64,000 nucleotides of DNA from Anaerolineae bacterium (GTDB lineage: Bacteria; Chloroflexota; Anaerolineae; 4572-78; J111): positions 106,901 to 170,900 of the forward strand of contig JAJVIM010000006.1 of the NCBI GenBank assembly GCA_022071955.1, read 5' to 3'. This document shows, in pieces, positions 48,541 through 57,666 of the stretch. Made by a program: the position numbers and the translations under genes. The notes under the pieces are model-generated. The model ran no database searches. It was not told the DNA's origin and saw nothing but the letters and a program-made list of their open reading frames with translations. Each line of letters opens with the position of its first letter. The stretch's first letter is position 1.

Positions 48541-50577
48541 ATGACCGACAGCCCGCAGTCACCCGCAACCCAATTACCTACCATCGAACAAAAGATCGAT
48601 GCGCTGAATGAATTAGCCGGCCAGTTGTGCGCCGGTGAACCCGAACAAGCGCTCACCCTGAGCAAAGAAGCGCTGCAACTGGCCATTAATGCCGACTACA
48701 TTTTGGGCCGGGCCGCCAGCCGGCGGACTCTGGCCCGGCTGTACGGCCAGCGCCGGCAGTGGGCGCAGGCGCTGGATTACGCCCGCCAGGCCCAGCACGA
48801 TGACTCGCTGCTGGCAGACGCTACGGGCCAAATCCAAACGCGGCTGATTTTGGGCGAAATTGCCGGCGGGCAGGCAGATTTTTCAGCCGCCGCCGAACAC
48901 CTGTTGGCCGCGCTGGAACTGGCCTCCGGCTCCCCCGCCCATCCGCTCCAATCCGAATGTCATTTGGCGCTGGCCAACCTGTTCAAACAACAGGGCGATT
49001 TTGGCCCGGCGCTGACCCACTTTGAGCAGTATCACCACCTCACCGCCGCCCGCCAGCGGCAGGCCGAAGCCGAAGCCCGGCGTCGGGCTGTTAAACTATC
49101 CGTTTTGGCCGAAATAGGCCGCCAAATTAACACTGCGCCAGACCTGCCCACGGTGCTCAAACGGATTGCCAGCCGGGCCAAAGAGATGTTGCTGGCCGAT
49201 AATGTGGCCATATTTATGCACCGGCCGCACAAAAACAGCTTCGACACCCTGCTGGCCTTGGGGCCTGATGCCCCGGCCATTAATGAATTTGCCGTGCTGC
49301 CCGGCCGCGGCATTATGGGCCACATTCTGCAAACCGGCCACGCCGAATTAATCGAAAACACCGCCGTCGACCCGCGCGTCATTCAAATTCCCAATACGGA
49401 CCTGCCCAACGAAACGTTGATGTGTGCCCCGCTGCCGGCCCGCCGTCAGGTCATCGGCCTGATGGCCCTGTGGCGCAACCTCGACCGGGGGCCATTTGAG
49501 CCGGCCGATCTGGATTTTTTGGCGGCGCTGGCCCGGCAGGCGGCCATTGCCATTGAACATGTGCGGCTGGTTAACGAAGCCGAAGAGGCTCACCAGGCCG
49601 CCGATGCCGCCAATAAAACCAAAAGCACGTTCCTGGCCAAAATGAGCCACGAACTGCGCACCCCGCTCAATTCAATTTTGGGCTTTGCCCAACTGCTCGG
49701 CCGCAACCCCAACCTCGATGCGGACAGCCGGGAAACGGTTAAAATTATTGGCCGCAGCGGCGAACACCTGCTCACGCTTATCAATGATATTCTCAATTAC
49801 GCCCGGCTGGAATCGGGCCAGACTACCCTCAATGAAAAAGAGGTAGACCTGTTTTTGCTGCTCGATAGTTTAAAGGAGATGTTTCAACTGCGGGCCGATG
49901 AAAAACAACTACGGCTTGAGTTTAGCCGCCAGACTAACGTTCCCCGGTATATCCGCACCGACGAAGCCAAACTGCGGCAAGTGTTAATTAATTTGCTGAG
50001 CAACGCGCTAAATTTTACCCAAACCGGCACGGTATCTGTGGCCGTTCAGCGCGCCGCATTTTCAAGCGTGCCCAATTCGCTGCTGGCGGCGCATTACGCA
50101 CTTTTACGTTTTGAAGTGAATGATACCGGGCCGGGTATTGACCCGCAGAAAACCGAAACCCTGCTCAAAGCATTTGAGCACCCCAGCCCCAACCAACCGG
50201 CGCCGGCGGGTGCCGGCCTGGGGTTGGCCATTAGCCAGAAATTTGTGCAAATGATGGGCGGGAAAATTTCGGTGGATAACCAGCCCGGCCAGGGCGCAAC
50301 CTTTTGTTTTGAAATTACGGTGGGACTGGTAGAGTACGTGGCAGACAACCTTCACCCACCGCCTGTGTCAATCGAGTCGGCCCCGGTCGATTTATCCCTG
50401 CTGCCGGCAGACATCATCGCTGAACTGGTGCTGGCAGCTCGCCAAACCGATATGGTCCAGATCAATCAACTGATCGACCACATTCGGGGCACCGCGCCGG
50501 ATGTGGCCCGGAATTTGGCCAGTTTGGCCTATAACTTTGAATACGATAGAATTTTAGCATTGTTAGGCGCTAACTGA
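48541..50577 (+). CDS. TPR-GAF sensor histidine kinase
   Basis: 678 residues. Residues about 15-170 form TPR-like helices (EQALTLSKEALQLAINADYI, AQALDYARQAQ). GAF spans about 180-340. HisKA has FLAKMSHELRTPLNSILGFA with His near 370, and HATPase has NLLSNALNFTQTG, VNDTGPGIDPQ and GAGLGLAISQKF. The last 65 residues (ADIIAELVLAARQTDMVQIN onward) form a helical tail like that of the kinase at 24494. A GTG just before the ATG (48538) is an alternative start, and no clear ribosome binding site is visible. The TGA stop overlaps the next ATG, so it is coupled to the REC-kinase. Confidence 0.88.
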   Translation: MTDSPQSPATQLPTIEQKIDALNELAGQLCAGEPEQALTLSKEALQLAINADYILGRAASRRTLARLYGQRRQWAQALDYARQAQHDDSLLADATGQIQTRLILGEIAGGQADFSAAAEHLLAALELASGSPAHPLQSECHLALANLFKQQGDFGPALTHFEQYHHLTAARQRQAEAEARRRAVKLSVLAEIGRQINTAPDLPTVLKRIASRAKEMLLADNVAIFMHRPHKNSFDTLLALGPDAPAINEFAVLPGRGIMGHILQTGHAELIENTAVDPRVIQIPNTDLPNETLMCAPLPARRQVIGLMALWRNLDRGPFEPADLDFLAALARQAAIAIEHVRLVNEAEEAHQAADAANKTKSTFLAKMSHELRTPLNSILGFAQLLGRNPNLDADSRETVKIIGRSGEHLLTLINDILNYARLESGQTTLNEKEVDLFLLLDSLKEMFQLRADEKQLRLEFSRQTNVPRYIRTDEAKLRQVLINLLSNALNFTQTGTVSVAVQRAAFSSVPNSLLAAHYALLRFEVNDTGPGIDPQKTETLLKAFEHPSPNQPAPAGAGLGLAISQKFVQMMGGKISVDNQPGQGATFCFEITVGLVEYVADNLHPPPVSIESAPVDLSLLPADIIAELVLAARQTDMVQINQLIDHIRGTAPDVARNLASLAYNFEYDRILALLGAN

Positions 50578-51671
50578 TGGATATCTCTGATAATAGCACC
50601 ATCCTGATTGTTGATGACACCCCGGAAAACCTGCGGCTGCTGGCCGAAATTTTAGGCAAACGCGGGTACAAAGTTCGCCCGGCCCGCAGTGGTCCCACAG
50701 CGCTGGCCTCGGTGAAGGCCGCTCACCCGGATTTGATTCTGCTTGATATTCTGATGCCAGAAATGGATGGCTACGAGGTTTGCCGCCGGCTTAAAGCCAA
50801 TCCCGCCACGCAGGATATCCCGGTAATTTTTGTGACCGCGCTCAGCGAAACAGAAAATATTCTGCACGCGTTTGCGGTGGGCGGCGTAGATTACATTACC
50901 AAACCGTTTCAGGTTGAAGAGGTAATGGCCAGGGTAAAAACACACCTGGCGCTGCAACAAACCCGCAAAGAGTTGGAAGTTCAAATTGCCGAACTGGATG
51001 CCTTTGCCCACACCGTAGCCCACGATTTAAAAAGCCCGCTGTCTGTCATCTCCGGCTTTGCCGACACGCTGGTTGACCTGAGCAATGCGCTCAGTCCGGC
51101 CGAGCTGGCCGATTACCTGAGCGCCGTGCAGCGCACATCGCACAAGGCCATCAACATCATCGATGAACTGCTGCTGTTGGCCAGCGTTCGCCGCGAACAG
51201 GTGACGGTGCAGCCCTTGGATATGGCCGATATTGTGGCCGCATCGCAGCGACGCCTGGAAAGCGTACTGGCTCACCACCAGGTGCAAATCAGTTTGCCCG
51301 GCTGCTGGCCATCGGCTATTGGTTACGCCCCCTGGGTAGAAGAAGTGTGGACCAACTATTTGAGCAACGGCATTAAGTACGGCGGACAACCGCCGCACCT
51401 GTCGCTGGGTGCGGAAAACCAGTCAAACGGGGTGGTTCGGTTTTGGGTGTCAGACAACGGCCCCGGCCTCAGCCCGACCGAACAGTCCCGCCTGTTCACC
51501 GAATTCACCCGGCTCAACCAGATTCGGGCCGAAGGCCACGGTCTGGGTCTGTCTATTGTGCGGCGCATTGTCCACAAACTCAACGGCCAGGCCGGGGTAG
51601 AGAGCCAGCCGGGCCAGGGCAGCACCTTCTATTTCACCCTGCCGGCCAACCAGTTTGGCTCAGCAGACTGA
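50577..51671 (+). CDS. Response-regulator/histidine-kinase hybrid (REC then kinase), second copy
   Basis: 364 residues, with the same layout as the gene at 23392. REC has DD at 13-14, Asp57 in LLDILMPEMDG and Lys109 in YITKP. HisKA His149 is in [17 protein letters not shown], which differs from the first copy by one residue over this stretch. HATPase has NYLSNGIKYGG, WVSDNGPGL and GHGLGLSI. It is translationally coupled to the TPR-GAF kinase. The pair is likely a phosphorelay unit; neither protein has a DNA-binding output. Confidence 0.9.
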   Translation: MDISDNSTILIVDDTPENLRLLAEILGKRGYKVRPARSGPTALASVKAAHPDLILLDILMPEMDGYEVCRRLKANPATQDIPVIFVTALSETENILHAFAVGGVDYITKPFQVEEVMARVKTHLALQQTRKELEVQIAELDAFAHTVAHDLKSPLSVISGFADTLVDLSNALSPAELADYLSAVQRTSHKAINIIDELLLLASVRREQVTVQPLDMADIVAASQRRLESVLAHHQVQISLPGCWPSAIGYAPWVEEVWTNYLSNGIKYGGQPPHLSLGAENQSNGVVRFWVSDNGPGLSPTEQSRLFTEFTRLNQIRAEGHGLGLSIVRRIVHKLNGQAGVESQPGQGSTFYFTLPANQFGSAD

Positions 51672-51683
51672 GCGGGCAGCACC

Positions 51684-52046
51684 ATGTCTGATTCCCGGCG
51701 GCGTACCGGCCGGCGCGGCGAAGAGATTGCCGCCCATTATTTTTTGCAGCGCGACTACACCATTTTGCACCGCAACTGGCGCTGCCCGGCCGGCGAGCTG
51801 GACATCGTTCTGCAAAAAGACGAAACGATTATCTTTGTTGAGGTGCGCACCCGCACCAGCACCCGCTACGGCAGCCCGGAAGAAAGCATTACCCCGGCCA
51901 AACAGCAGCGCCTCATCGAGCTGGCCCACCTGTATTTGCAGGAAAACAGCCCGCCCCACCGGCACTGGCGCATCGATGTAGTAGCCATTGCAATGCGGCA
52001 TGGCCGGCCGTGGGTTAATCATTTGGAAAACGCGGTGGGCTGGTAA
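51684..52046 (+). CDS. yraN: YraN/UPF0102-family protein (Holliday-junction-resolvase-like nuclease fold)
   Basis: 120 residues, normal for the family. Landmarks are RRTGRRGEEIAAHYFLQRDY, GELDIV and IIFVEVRTRTSTRYGSPEES. The D...ExK nuclease signature reads D...EVR here, with Arg in place of Lys. The function is not settled; a structure-specific nuclease or competence-related role has been suggested for the family. It starts 12 bp after the REC-kinase stop and ends at a terminator. Confidence 0.88.
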   Translation: MSDSRRRTGRRGEEIAAHYFLQRDYTILHRNWRCPAGELDIVLQKDETIIFVEVRTRTSTRYGSPEESITPAKQQRLIELAHLYLQENSPPHRHWRIDVVAIAMRHGRPWVNHLENAVGW

Positions 52047-52057
52047 AACAGCAAATT

Positions 52058-52090
52058 AAAAAGGGACAGCCGGTGGGCTGCCCCTTTTTT
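52058..52090 (+). terminator. Terminator after yraN
   Basis: AAAAAGGGACAGCC (52058-52071) pairs with GGCTGCCCCTTTTTT (from 52076) with one mismatch, giving stem plus T-tract. The A-rich 5' side also lets it work for the convergent msrB. Confidence 0.82.
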
Positions 52091-52106
52091 GTGACCGGGA
52101 TTGGTA

Positions 52107-52514
52107 TCACTCTTCTTTTTTATCAAAATCCAGCGAAGCCGAATTCATGCAGAAGCGCAGGCCGGTGGGCCGCGGGCCATCCGGGAAAACGTGGCCCAGG
52201 TGGGCATCACACACGGCGCACAGCACTTCGGTGCGGCTCATAAACAGGCTGTTGTCCTCTTCGGTGCGGATGTTTTCCGCGTTGATAGGCGCCCAAAAGC
52301 TGGGCCAGCCGGAACCGGACTCGTATTTGGTGTCGCTGTCAAACAATTCTGTGCCGCAGCACACGCAGCGGTAAATGCCATCCTCTTTGTTATCGTAATA
52401 CTTGCCGGTAAAGGCCCGTTCGGTGCCCTTTTTGCGCGTTACGTGAAATTGCTCCGGCGTGAGCTGCTGCTGCCATTCGGCGTCGGATTTTACAATTTTT
52501 GGTTTGGTCGTCAT
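52107..52514 (-). CDS. msrB: Peptide-methionine (R)-S-oxide reductase MsrB
   Basis: Reduces methionine-R-sulfoxide in proteins with thioredoxin. 135 residues, the single-domain form. Zinc is held by C50/C53 (CVCC) and C99/C102 (CAVC). The catalytic Cys122 is in [13 protein letters not shown], and the GSGWPSFW and GHVFPDGP motifs are intact. AAGGGAGG lies a few bases before the ATG. It stands alone with a repeat-filled upstream region. Confidence 0.96.
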   Translation of the reverse strand: MTTKPKIVKSDAEWQQQLTPEQFHVTRKKGTERAFTGKYYDNKEDGIYRCVCCGTELFDSDTKYESGSGWPSFWAPINAENIRTEEDNSLFMSRTEVLCAVCDAHLGHVFPDGPRPTGLRFCMNSASLDFDKKEE

Positions 52515-52548
52515 AGCGCCTCCCTTAAAAATAAGCGAATCAGCGAAG

Positions 52549-52576
52549 GTAGGGGCGCTTCGCGAAGCGCCCCTAC
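52549..52576. repeat. 28-bp perfect palindromic repeat, copy 3
   Basis: The arms read GTAGGGGCGCTTCG. They differ from copies 1 and 2 at one position in each arm, and the two changes compensate so that the stem stays perfect. Confidence 0.85.
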
Positions 52577-52582
52577 CCAGTA

Positions 52583-52603
52583 GGTTGGGCTTGCAGCCCG
52601 ACC
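52583..52603. repeat. Hairpin repeat between the LTD protein and msrB
   Basis: GGTTGGGCT (52583-52591) and AGCCCGACC (52595-52603) pair with one G-T. There is no T-tract; the GGGCTTGCAGCCCGACC type is a frequent dispersed repeat. The rest of 52604-52671 shows nothing else. Confidence 0.55.
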
Positions 52604-52671
52604 GTCACGCTGCTGTTTAACTGTAAAATAATTTTACGCCAAACTTATTAAATTTCTATGAACAACCGCCA

Positions 52672-55600
52672 TTAATAGCCCGTATCGGGCAGGCAACTGG
52701 GCCAGTTGGCCGGCGCGGCGACAGCCGGCGCGGCGGTAGCAGTGGCCACCGGCGCGGGTAACTGCACCAGCAAATCACTCTGAAAACGAGGCAGCAGCCG
52801 GTAATCATTGCGGGTTGGCGCGTCGGGGTCCGAGTACTGGCTGACCACGCCGACCACCGTCAGCGGCGTGCCAGCGGCCATGTACGGTTTGCGAATACCC
52901 GTCCCCGGCCGAAAATAGACCTGGGCCGGGTCGGTGCCGTCATCGACCCACAACGTGGTCCGGCCTTTAAAGCGCACCGCCTGCCCGCTGAGCTGTACCA
53001 GCCGCCCCTCGTACGGTTCCAGCAGCGAGGTTGTGGCAATGGGCAGCGGCGGCGGCGGCAAGCCCGGCCCCATAAAATCGACATCGCCCGGCTCGTCGAC
53101 CACGATTTCGGCCTCGCCGTGAAACTGGCGCAGGTCGCCCAAAACCCGCACTTTATCGCCCAAATTAAAATGCAGCCGGTGGTCTTTGGGCAGGTACACC
53201 ATAATCCCGGCCGAATCATCCTGAATGTACATGGTGCGGCCGCCCAGCAACCCCGGCGGAGCCGTAACCCGCCCTTTAACCTGCACCCACGCGCCGTAGG
53301 CAAATCGTTTGGCCTCAAAAATGCTGGCCCGCAGCGGCCCGTTGGCCGGCAGCTCCCAGTTGTCGGCGTTGGGCGATGGCCCGCAATTGTCGCTCCAGCG
53401 ATCAACAGGCAGGCGGCACCAGCTTTCATCGTAGCCGGGCGAGTGGCCGTAGCTGAACTGGTCGATAACCGCGCCGGTAGGGTCAAACAATGTCAGCGAG
53501 TCGCCGCTGTTGTTCAGGCTGAAGCCAAGCTGATTGGTGTACAGCGTTACGTAGCCGCCCGGCGGCAGGTCAATGCCCAGCGGAATATCAAACGCCGCGC
53601 CGCTGGAATCGGCCAGCCGCCAGCCGCCCAACCCCACCGGCTGGCTCATCGGATTTTGTAATTCAATCCACTCGTCCGTGAAGTCGGCCTGGCCGTCGCC
53701 GTTCCAATCCACATCGATGGGCGACGGCAGCACCTCGCTGATTTGCACCAGATCGGGCAGCGCTGCGCCATCGAGCCAAAGCGGCGCGGTGTAGGCCCGG
53801 TCGCCATCGGCCTGCACCGCCTTGACCCAATAGAAATGGCCGGGCCGGGCCGGGGCCGATACCGGCCACTCCACGCTGCCCGCGCCGAAAGAGGCCGAGG
53901 CCAGCCGCAGGTTGCGGTCGTACAAATGCAGGGTTAGCGGCTCGGCGTCCGGGTCGATGGCGTACACCGTGAGTGAGATTGGCCCGGCGGCAGCCAGTTG
54001 GCTGCCCTGCCACACCCCATCGCTGTGCAGGGCCAGGGCCAGGTTGCTGTCTTCGGTGGCAAACACGCGGCGGGCAGCCAGCGCATCGAGCAAATCGGCT
54101 TCGGTGAGCGCCGGGGCAATGATGCCGGTGCGGCCCGGCAGGTCGCTGCCCCAAGTGGCCGAGTGGGTGTCGCCGTTGATGGTTGGCGCAATGCGCCAGC
54201 CGGCGTAATTGCTCTGCAAAAACGATGTCTCATAAAACGAATATTCCTGCGCGGCGTTGCCAATTTCCTGCAAAAATAGCTGCGATGCCGCGCCGGAATG
54301 GAGGGCAAAATTGTTGAAGGTGCCGCCGTAGCCGGGATCGGGGTGGTTGAACTGGGCCGCCACCTGCGGGTGGGCGGCCAGCCAGTTGTACATACTGGTC
54401 AGATTAGCAAAGAGGGGATTGGTGCGGCTGAGTAGCGTATCGCTGTTGAACACGTTGATGTGGCCGGCATCGTCGAGCGTCCATTCGACGCCGCGCAAAG
54501 CCACAAATTGACCCGGCACGGTCGCCGCCTGTGTCTGGCTGAGCACCGCCGTCCACTCCGCTAACTCGGTCCTCCAGCCATGATCGGTGATGGCGTAAAA
54601 ATGCAGCCCGGCGGCGCGAGCCAGCGCCAGCGCGTAGTGAGGCGGCCCCGCGCCATCAGACACAGTGGTGTGGGCGTGCAGATGGCCCCAGTAGGCGTTC
54701 ATACCGCCGGGGAGCGCCGCTGGCAGCGGAGCGGGATTGGGCGGCGCAGGCGGCAGGGTGGGCTGGCCGGGGTTGGGCGCGGCGCGCACAAAATCAAACG
54801 GCATCGAGTTGGTATCGGTAAAACCGACCCGCTGCAAACTCAGCGGCTCCGGGGCGGCGGCGTCACCGGACAGCCCCAGCAACCCGTACTCGCCGCCGCG
54901 AAAGGCGACGCTGTCAAAAATCTGGTCGGCCGGGCCGAGCAGCAGCACTTCGTCGCCGGTGTTGGCCAGCGACCAGCCGCCACTGCTCCAGGCTGTGTAT
55001 TTGGGCAGGCTGCTCAACTCGGCGGCGGGGGCAAAGCCAAAGCGGGCAGTAAAATCGACGGCGCTTTTGGCAAACACCACGCAGCCGCCCGGCGGTAACT
55101 CCAGCGAAGGCAAAAGCAGCATACTTTCGCCACCGCCCGCCGTTTCTTCATCGCCAACTTTGTAGCCGGCCAAATTGACCGGGCCGGCGTTGGGGTTGCA
55201 AATTTCAACAAACTCATCGCCCTCGCTGCCGGCAGCCTGGCCATCGTACAGCACTTCGCCGATGGTCAGTGGCACCGCCGGGGTTGGGGTGGGCGAGGGT
55301 TCGGGAGTGGGAGCGGGAAATGCCGCTGAATTTGCCTGCCGGGGCGTGCCGTTAAGCGGCGAACCGTCGGCGGCCAGCCCGTTGCGGTGGCGGCCATCGT
55401 TGGCCGTCCAGTTGGCGTCGGTATCCGGCTGGAAGGGATCAACCCGTTCCATTGAGGTGTAAGTGGGGCTGCCGCTGCCGGCCGGCCACGGCCCGCCATC
55501 GGCGTTGGCCGTATCGATGACCACACTGCCGGCCAGCAAAAACAGGCTGTCGCCGCTGTTGCTCAGGCCGCTGCCAAAACTGGCAACAACATCGCCCGGA

Positions 55601-56580
55601 ATGTCGCTGACGGTGGTGTCGTCGGTGCGCTCAATGAGCAGGTAATCGTTGGGGCCGATGACCGCACCGGCCAGCGACAGGCGCAGCCCGTTGGTGCTGG
55701 TCACCTGCCAGCCGTCCAGCGAAATGGCCGCGGCGGTGGTGTTGAAAAGTTCCAGCCACTCATCGGCGGTGCTGGCCGCGGACCCACCCCAGGCCATCTC
55801 GTTGATGACGACCGCGCCGGGCGGCACCGGCGGCGGCACGGTCGGCGTGGCGGTGTCGGTGGGCAACGGCGGGGCGGTTGGGGTAAATTCGGGCGTGACG
55901 GTGGCAGTGGGGGTAAATTCGGGCGTGGGGGTGTCGGTGGGGGTAACGCTGGGCAGGGGCGGCAGCAGGCTGTGCGCGCCGAGGCCGTCAAATGTGTCCG
56001 GCGGGTAACCCTCCCAGGCCAGGGCCGGGTCAAAGGGGTCGCTGCCGTCCGGGTCGCCGGCATCGATGCCTGGCCGGCGGCGGAGGGTGTTATCCTGCGT
56101 GCTGGTTTGGCCGCTGCCCCACTCACTACCGGGATCCAGGCCAATCTGGCCAATCACATCGATATTAACCCCGGCCCGGCGCAGGGCGATGGCGTCATCA
56201 CCGTTGAAAAACGAGCCGGTGTAAAGCTGGTTGGCCCGGGCCAAAATTTCCGCGGCGGCGCCGTCGTCGGCCAGCACAAACACCTGCCCGGCGGGGATAA
56301 CGCCGCTGAGAGCGATGGTTGCGCCGGGGGTGGCGCTACCGTTGAAAAAGAACTGGACATCGTAACCGCCGGCGGCCAGGTCTACCGCAGTTTCGGTGCC
56401 GTTGAAAATTTCCAGGGCCTTGCTGTTGCCGGAGCCTTCAACGTATTCTGAAAAAAACAACTCGGTGGGCGCGGCCAGGGCCGGCAACTGAACCGGCCAA
56501 CCCGGGCCTCCGCCTCCAACCAAAATCGCTGCCAGCACCAGCAGCGGCCCCAACCTGATTCCCCAAAAGCGTTGCCTCAT
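52672..56580 (-). CDS. Secreted LTD (lamin-tail-like) protein with an internal PHP/CehA-type phosphoesterase domain
   Basis: 1302 residues. A signal peptide (1-37) is followed by an LTD domain (38-190), a Thr/Pro linker, a second LTD (about 255-400), a linker, and a third LTD (about 435-600). The PHP/CehA-type region is at about 625-950: metal-site motifs GHLHAHTTVSDG, ITDHG, VALRGVEWT and FNHPD. A fourth LTD (about 975-1110; LVQISEVLPSPIDVDWNGDG) and an OB-fold-like end (about 1130-1280; VQVKGRVTAPPG) close it. It resembles large secreted nuclease/phosphoesterase assemblies. A role in extracellular phosphate-ester or DNA breakdown is an inference. Confidence 0.8.
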   Translation of the reverse strand: MRQRFWGIRLGPLLVLAAILVGGGGPGWPVQLPALAAPTELFFSEYVEGSGNSKALEIFNGTETAVDLAAGGYDVQFFFNGSATPGATIALSGVIPAGQVFVLADDGAAAEILARANQLYTGSFFNGDDAIALRRAGVNIDVIGQIGLDPGSEWGSGQTSTQDNTLRRRPGIDAGDPDGSDPFDPALAWEGYPPDTFDGLGAHSLLPPLPSVTPTDTPTPEFTPTATVTPEFTPTAPPLPTDTATPTVPPPVPPGAVVINEMAWGGSAASTADEWLELFNTTAAAISLDGWQVTSTNGLRLSLAGAVIGPNDYLLIERTDDTTVSDIPGDVVASFGSGLSNSGDSLFLLAGSVVIDTANADGGPWPAGSGSPTYTSMERVDPFQPDTDANWTANDGRHRNGLAADGSPLNGTPRQANSAAFPAPTPEPSPTPTPAVPLTIGEVLYDGQAAGSEGDEFVEICNPNAGPVNLAGYKVGDEETAGGGESMLLLPSLELPPGGCVVFAKSAVDFTARFGFAPAAELSSLPKYTAWSSGGWSLANTGDEVLLLGPADQIFDSVAFRGGEYGLLGLSGDAAAPEPLSLQRVGFTDTNSMPFDFVRAAPNPGQPTLPPAPPNPAPLPAALPGGMNAYWGHLHAHTTVSDGAGPPHYALALARAAGLHFYAITDHGWRTELAEWTAVLSQTQAATVPGQFVALRGVEWTLDDAGHINVFNSDTLLSRTNPLFANLTSMYNWLAAHPQVAAQFNHPDPGYGGTFNNFALHSGAASQLFLQEIGNAAQEYSFYETSFLQSNYAGWRIAPTINGDTHSATWGSDLPGRTGIIAPALTEADLLDALAARRVFATEDSNLALALHSDGVWQGSQLAAAGPISLTVYAIDPDAEPLTLHLYDRNLRLASASFGAGSVEWPVSAPARPGHFYWVKAVQADGDRAYTAPLWLDGAALPDLVQISEVLPSPIDVDWNGDGQADFTDEWIELQNPMSQPVGLGGWRLADSSGAAFDIPLGIDLPPGGYVTLYTNQLGFSLNNSGDSLTLFDPTGAVIDQFSYGHSPGYDESWCRLPVDRWSDNCGPSPNADNWELPANGPLRASIFEAKRFAYGAWVQVKGRVTAPPGLLGGRTMYIQDDSAGIMVYLPKDHRLHFNLGDKVRVLGDLRQFHGEAEIVVDEPGDVDFMGPGLPPPPLPIATTSLLEPYEGRLVQLSGQAVRFKGRTTLWVDDGTDPAQVYFRPGTGIRKPYMAAGTPLTVVGVVSQYSDPDAPTRNDYRLLPRFQSDLLVQLPAPVATATAAPAVAAPANWPSCLPDTGY

Positions 56581-56608
56581 GACTGCCTCCCAAATTATCG
56601 GATTACAC

Positions 56609-56686
56609 CCAGTATTGCATACAGGAGGCTCAGAACCAGGCTCATTTTGGGCCGATTTTGAGAGGAATCTTCATTTTTTAAGGTTG
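56609..56686. repeat. 78-bp diverged repeat, copy A
   Basis: Aligns without gaps to 57542-57619, with about 52 of 78 positions identical by hand count. The best blocks are CCAGTAT, TTGGGCCGATTT and TTTTTTAAGGTTG. It lies directly upstream of the LTD/PHP gene and after the SDR stop. Confidence 0.6.
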
Positions 56687-56700
56687 GATTTTAAAACAAT

Positions 56701-57432
56701 TTACCCGGCCCAGGGGCTGCGGTGCAGTTTGAGCACCACCTCGTCAATTTGCAGCCGGTCGGGCTGGGTGAGCACCCAGCAAACGGCCTCGGCCACTTCT
56801 TCCGGTTTGATCATTTTGTCCAGCACGTCCAGTGGCTGGGGGTTGTTGGCGGTATCCCACCAGGGTGTAGCCACCGCGGCCGGGCAAATCAGGTGGGCCC
56901 GGATATTCTGCCGGCCCAGTTCGGCGCGCAGGGCTTCGGTAAAACCGTGAACCCCCCACTTGGCAGCACAATAGGCGGTGCGGTTTTCAAAGCCGGCTTT
57001 GCCCGCCACCGAAGAAATATTAACCACAGTGCCGCCGCCATTTTGCAGCATGTGGGGCACAACGGCGCGAGTCATCAAAAAGACGCCCTTCAAGCAACTG
57101 TCGATGGTGGCGTCCCAAATTGCCTCGGTGGTGTCCGGCAAACTGGCCGGCGGGGCGTAGCCGGCGTTGTTTACCAGCACATCCAGCCGGCCAAAGGCAT
57201 CGACCACCGCACTGACCAGCGCCTGGCAGTCGGCCTCGCGGGTCACATCGGTGGGCAGGGCCATAGTGGCCGCGCCGGTGGCGGCCAGCTCGGCGGCCAC
57301 CCGTTCCAGTTTGCTCATGGAGCGGGCCGCCAGCACCACGGCAGCGCCTTCGGCGGCCAGGGTGCGGGCAATTTCGGCGCCAATGCCGGAGCTGGCGCCG
57401 GTGATGATAACAACTTTGTCGCGTAAGTCCAT
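56701..57432 (-). CDS. Short-chain dehydrogenase/reductase (SDR)
   Basis: 243 residues, classical SDR. TGASSGIG cofactor motif at 11-18, NNAG at 88-91, and catalytic Ser141, Tyr154 and Lys158 (YCAAK). An Ala-Ala-Arg-Ser stretch (AARSMSK) after the second strand favours NADP(H). The substrate is unknown. The C-terminal segment (LQIDEVVLKLHRSPW) is typical of YdfG-like members. GGAGAC lies before the ATG. It is divergent from the LacI gene; a link to sugar or polyol oxidation is possible but unproven. Confidence 0.88.
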   Translation of the reverse strand: MDLRDKVVIITGASSGIGAEIARTLAAEGAAVVLAARSMSKLERVAAELAATGAATMALPTDVTREADCQALVSAVVDAFGRLDVLVNNAGYAPPASLPDTTEAIWDATIDSCLKGVFLMTRAVVPHMLQNGGGTVVNISSVAGKAGFENRTAYCAAKWGVHGFTEALRAELGRQNIRAHLICPAAVATPWWDTANNPQPLDVLDKMIKPEEVAEAVCWVLTQPDRLQIDEVVLKLHRSPWAG

Positions 57433-57455
57433 TGGGGGTCTCCTGTTCAGAATTT

Positions 57456-57484
57456 AACCGGGCGCAAGGTTGTGCGTCCCGGTT
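57456..57484. other. Hairpin in the SDR leader
   Basis: AACCGGG (57456-57462) and CCCGGTT (57478-57484) with an inner CGCA/TGCG stem. On the minus strand it lies in the 5' leader of the SDR gene, so it could be a leader structure. On the plus strand TGTTTT follows, a weak T-tract. Confidence 0.4.
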
Positions 57485-57541
57485 TGTTTTCAAGTGCCGG
57501 TCATCGTAAAAAAGGGAAAAGCCTGCCATACCTGACTTCCG

Positions 57542-57619
57542 CCAGTATCGCACACCCCCGGTTTGAAATCAAGCGCCGGTTGGGCCGATTTGGGAAAGGG
57601 CCGGCGTTTTTTAAGGTTG
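57542..57619. repeat. 78-bp diverged repeat, copy B
   Basis: Partner of 56609-56686. This copy also contains CGCCGG (57574-57579) and CCGGCG (57601-57606) followed by six T, which looks like a terminator although no plus-strand gene precedes it. It ends 18 bp before the LacI promoter. Confidence 0.6.
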
Positions 57620-57637
57620 AATTTGGGCCAGCGCAAA

Positions 57638-57666
57638 TTGACAGATTGGCTCGGCAGGCATATACT
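57638..57666 (+). promoter_or_regulatory. Consensus sigma-70 promoter of the LacI gene
   Basis: TTGACA (57638-57643), a 17-bp spacer and TATACT (57661-57666). The operator begins at the next base, so a bound repressor would cover the transcription start. Confidence 0.88.

Noticed and set aside
57574..57612. Terminator-like stem and T-run before the LacI promoter
   Set aside because: No plus-strand gene lies upstream to terminate and the loop is 21 nt; it is part of the 78-bp repeat and may have no terminator role.
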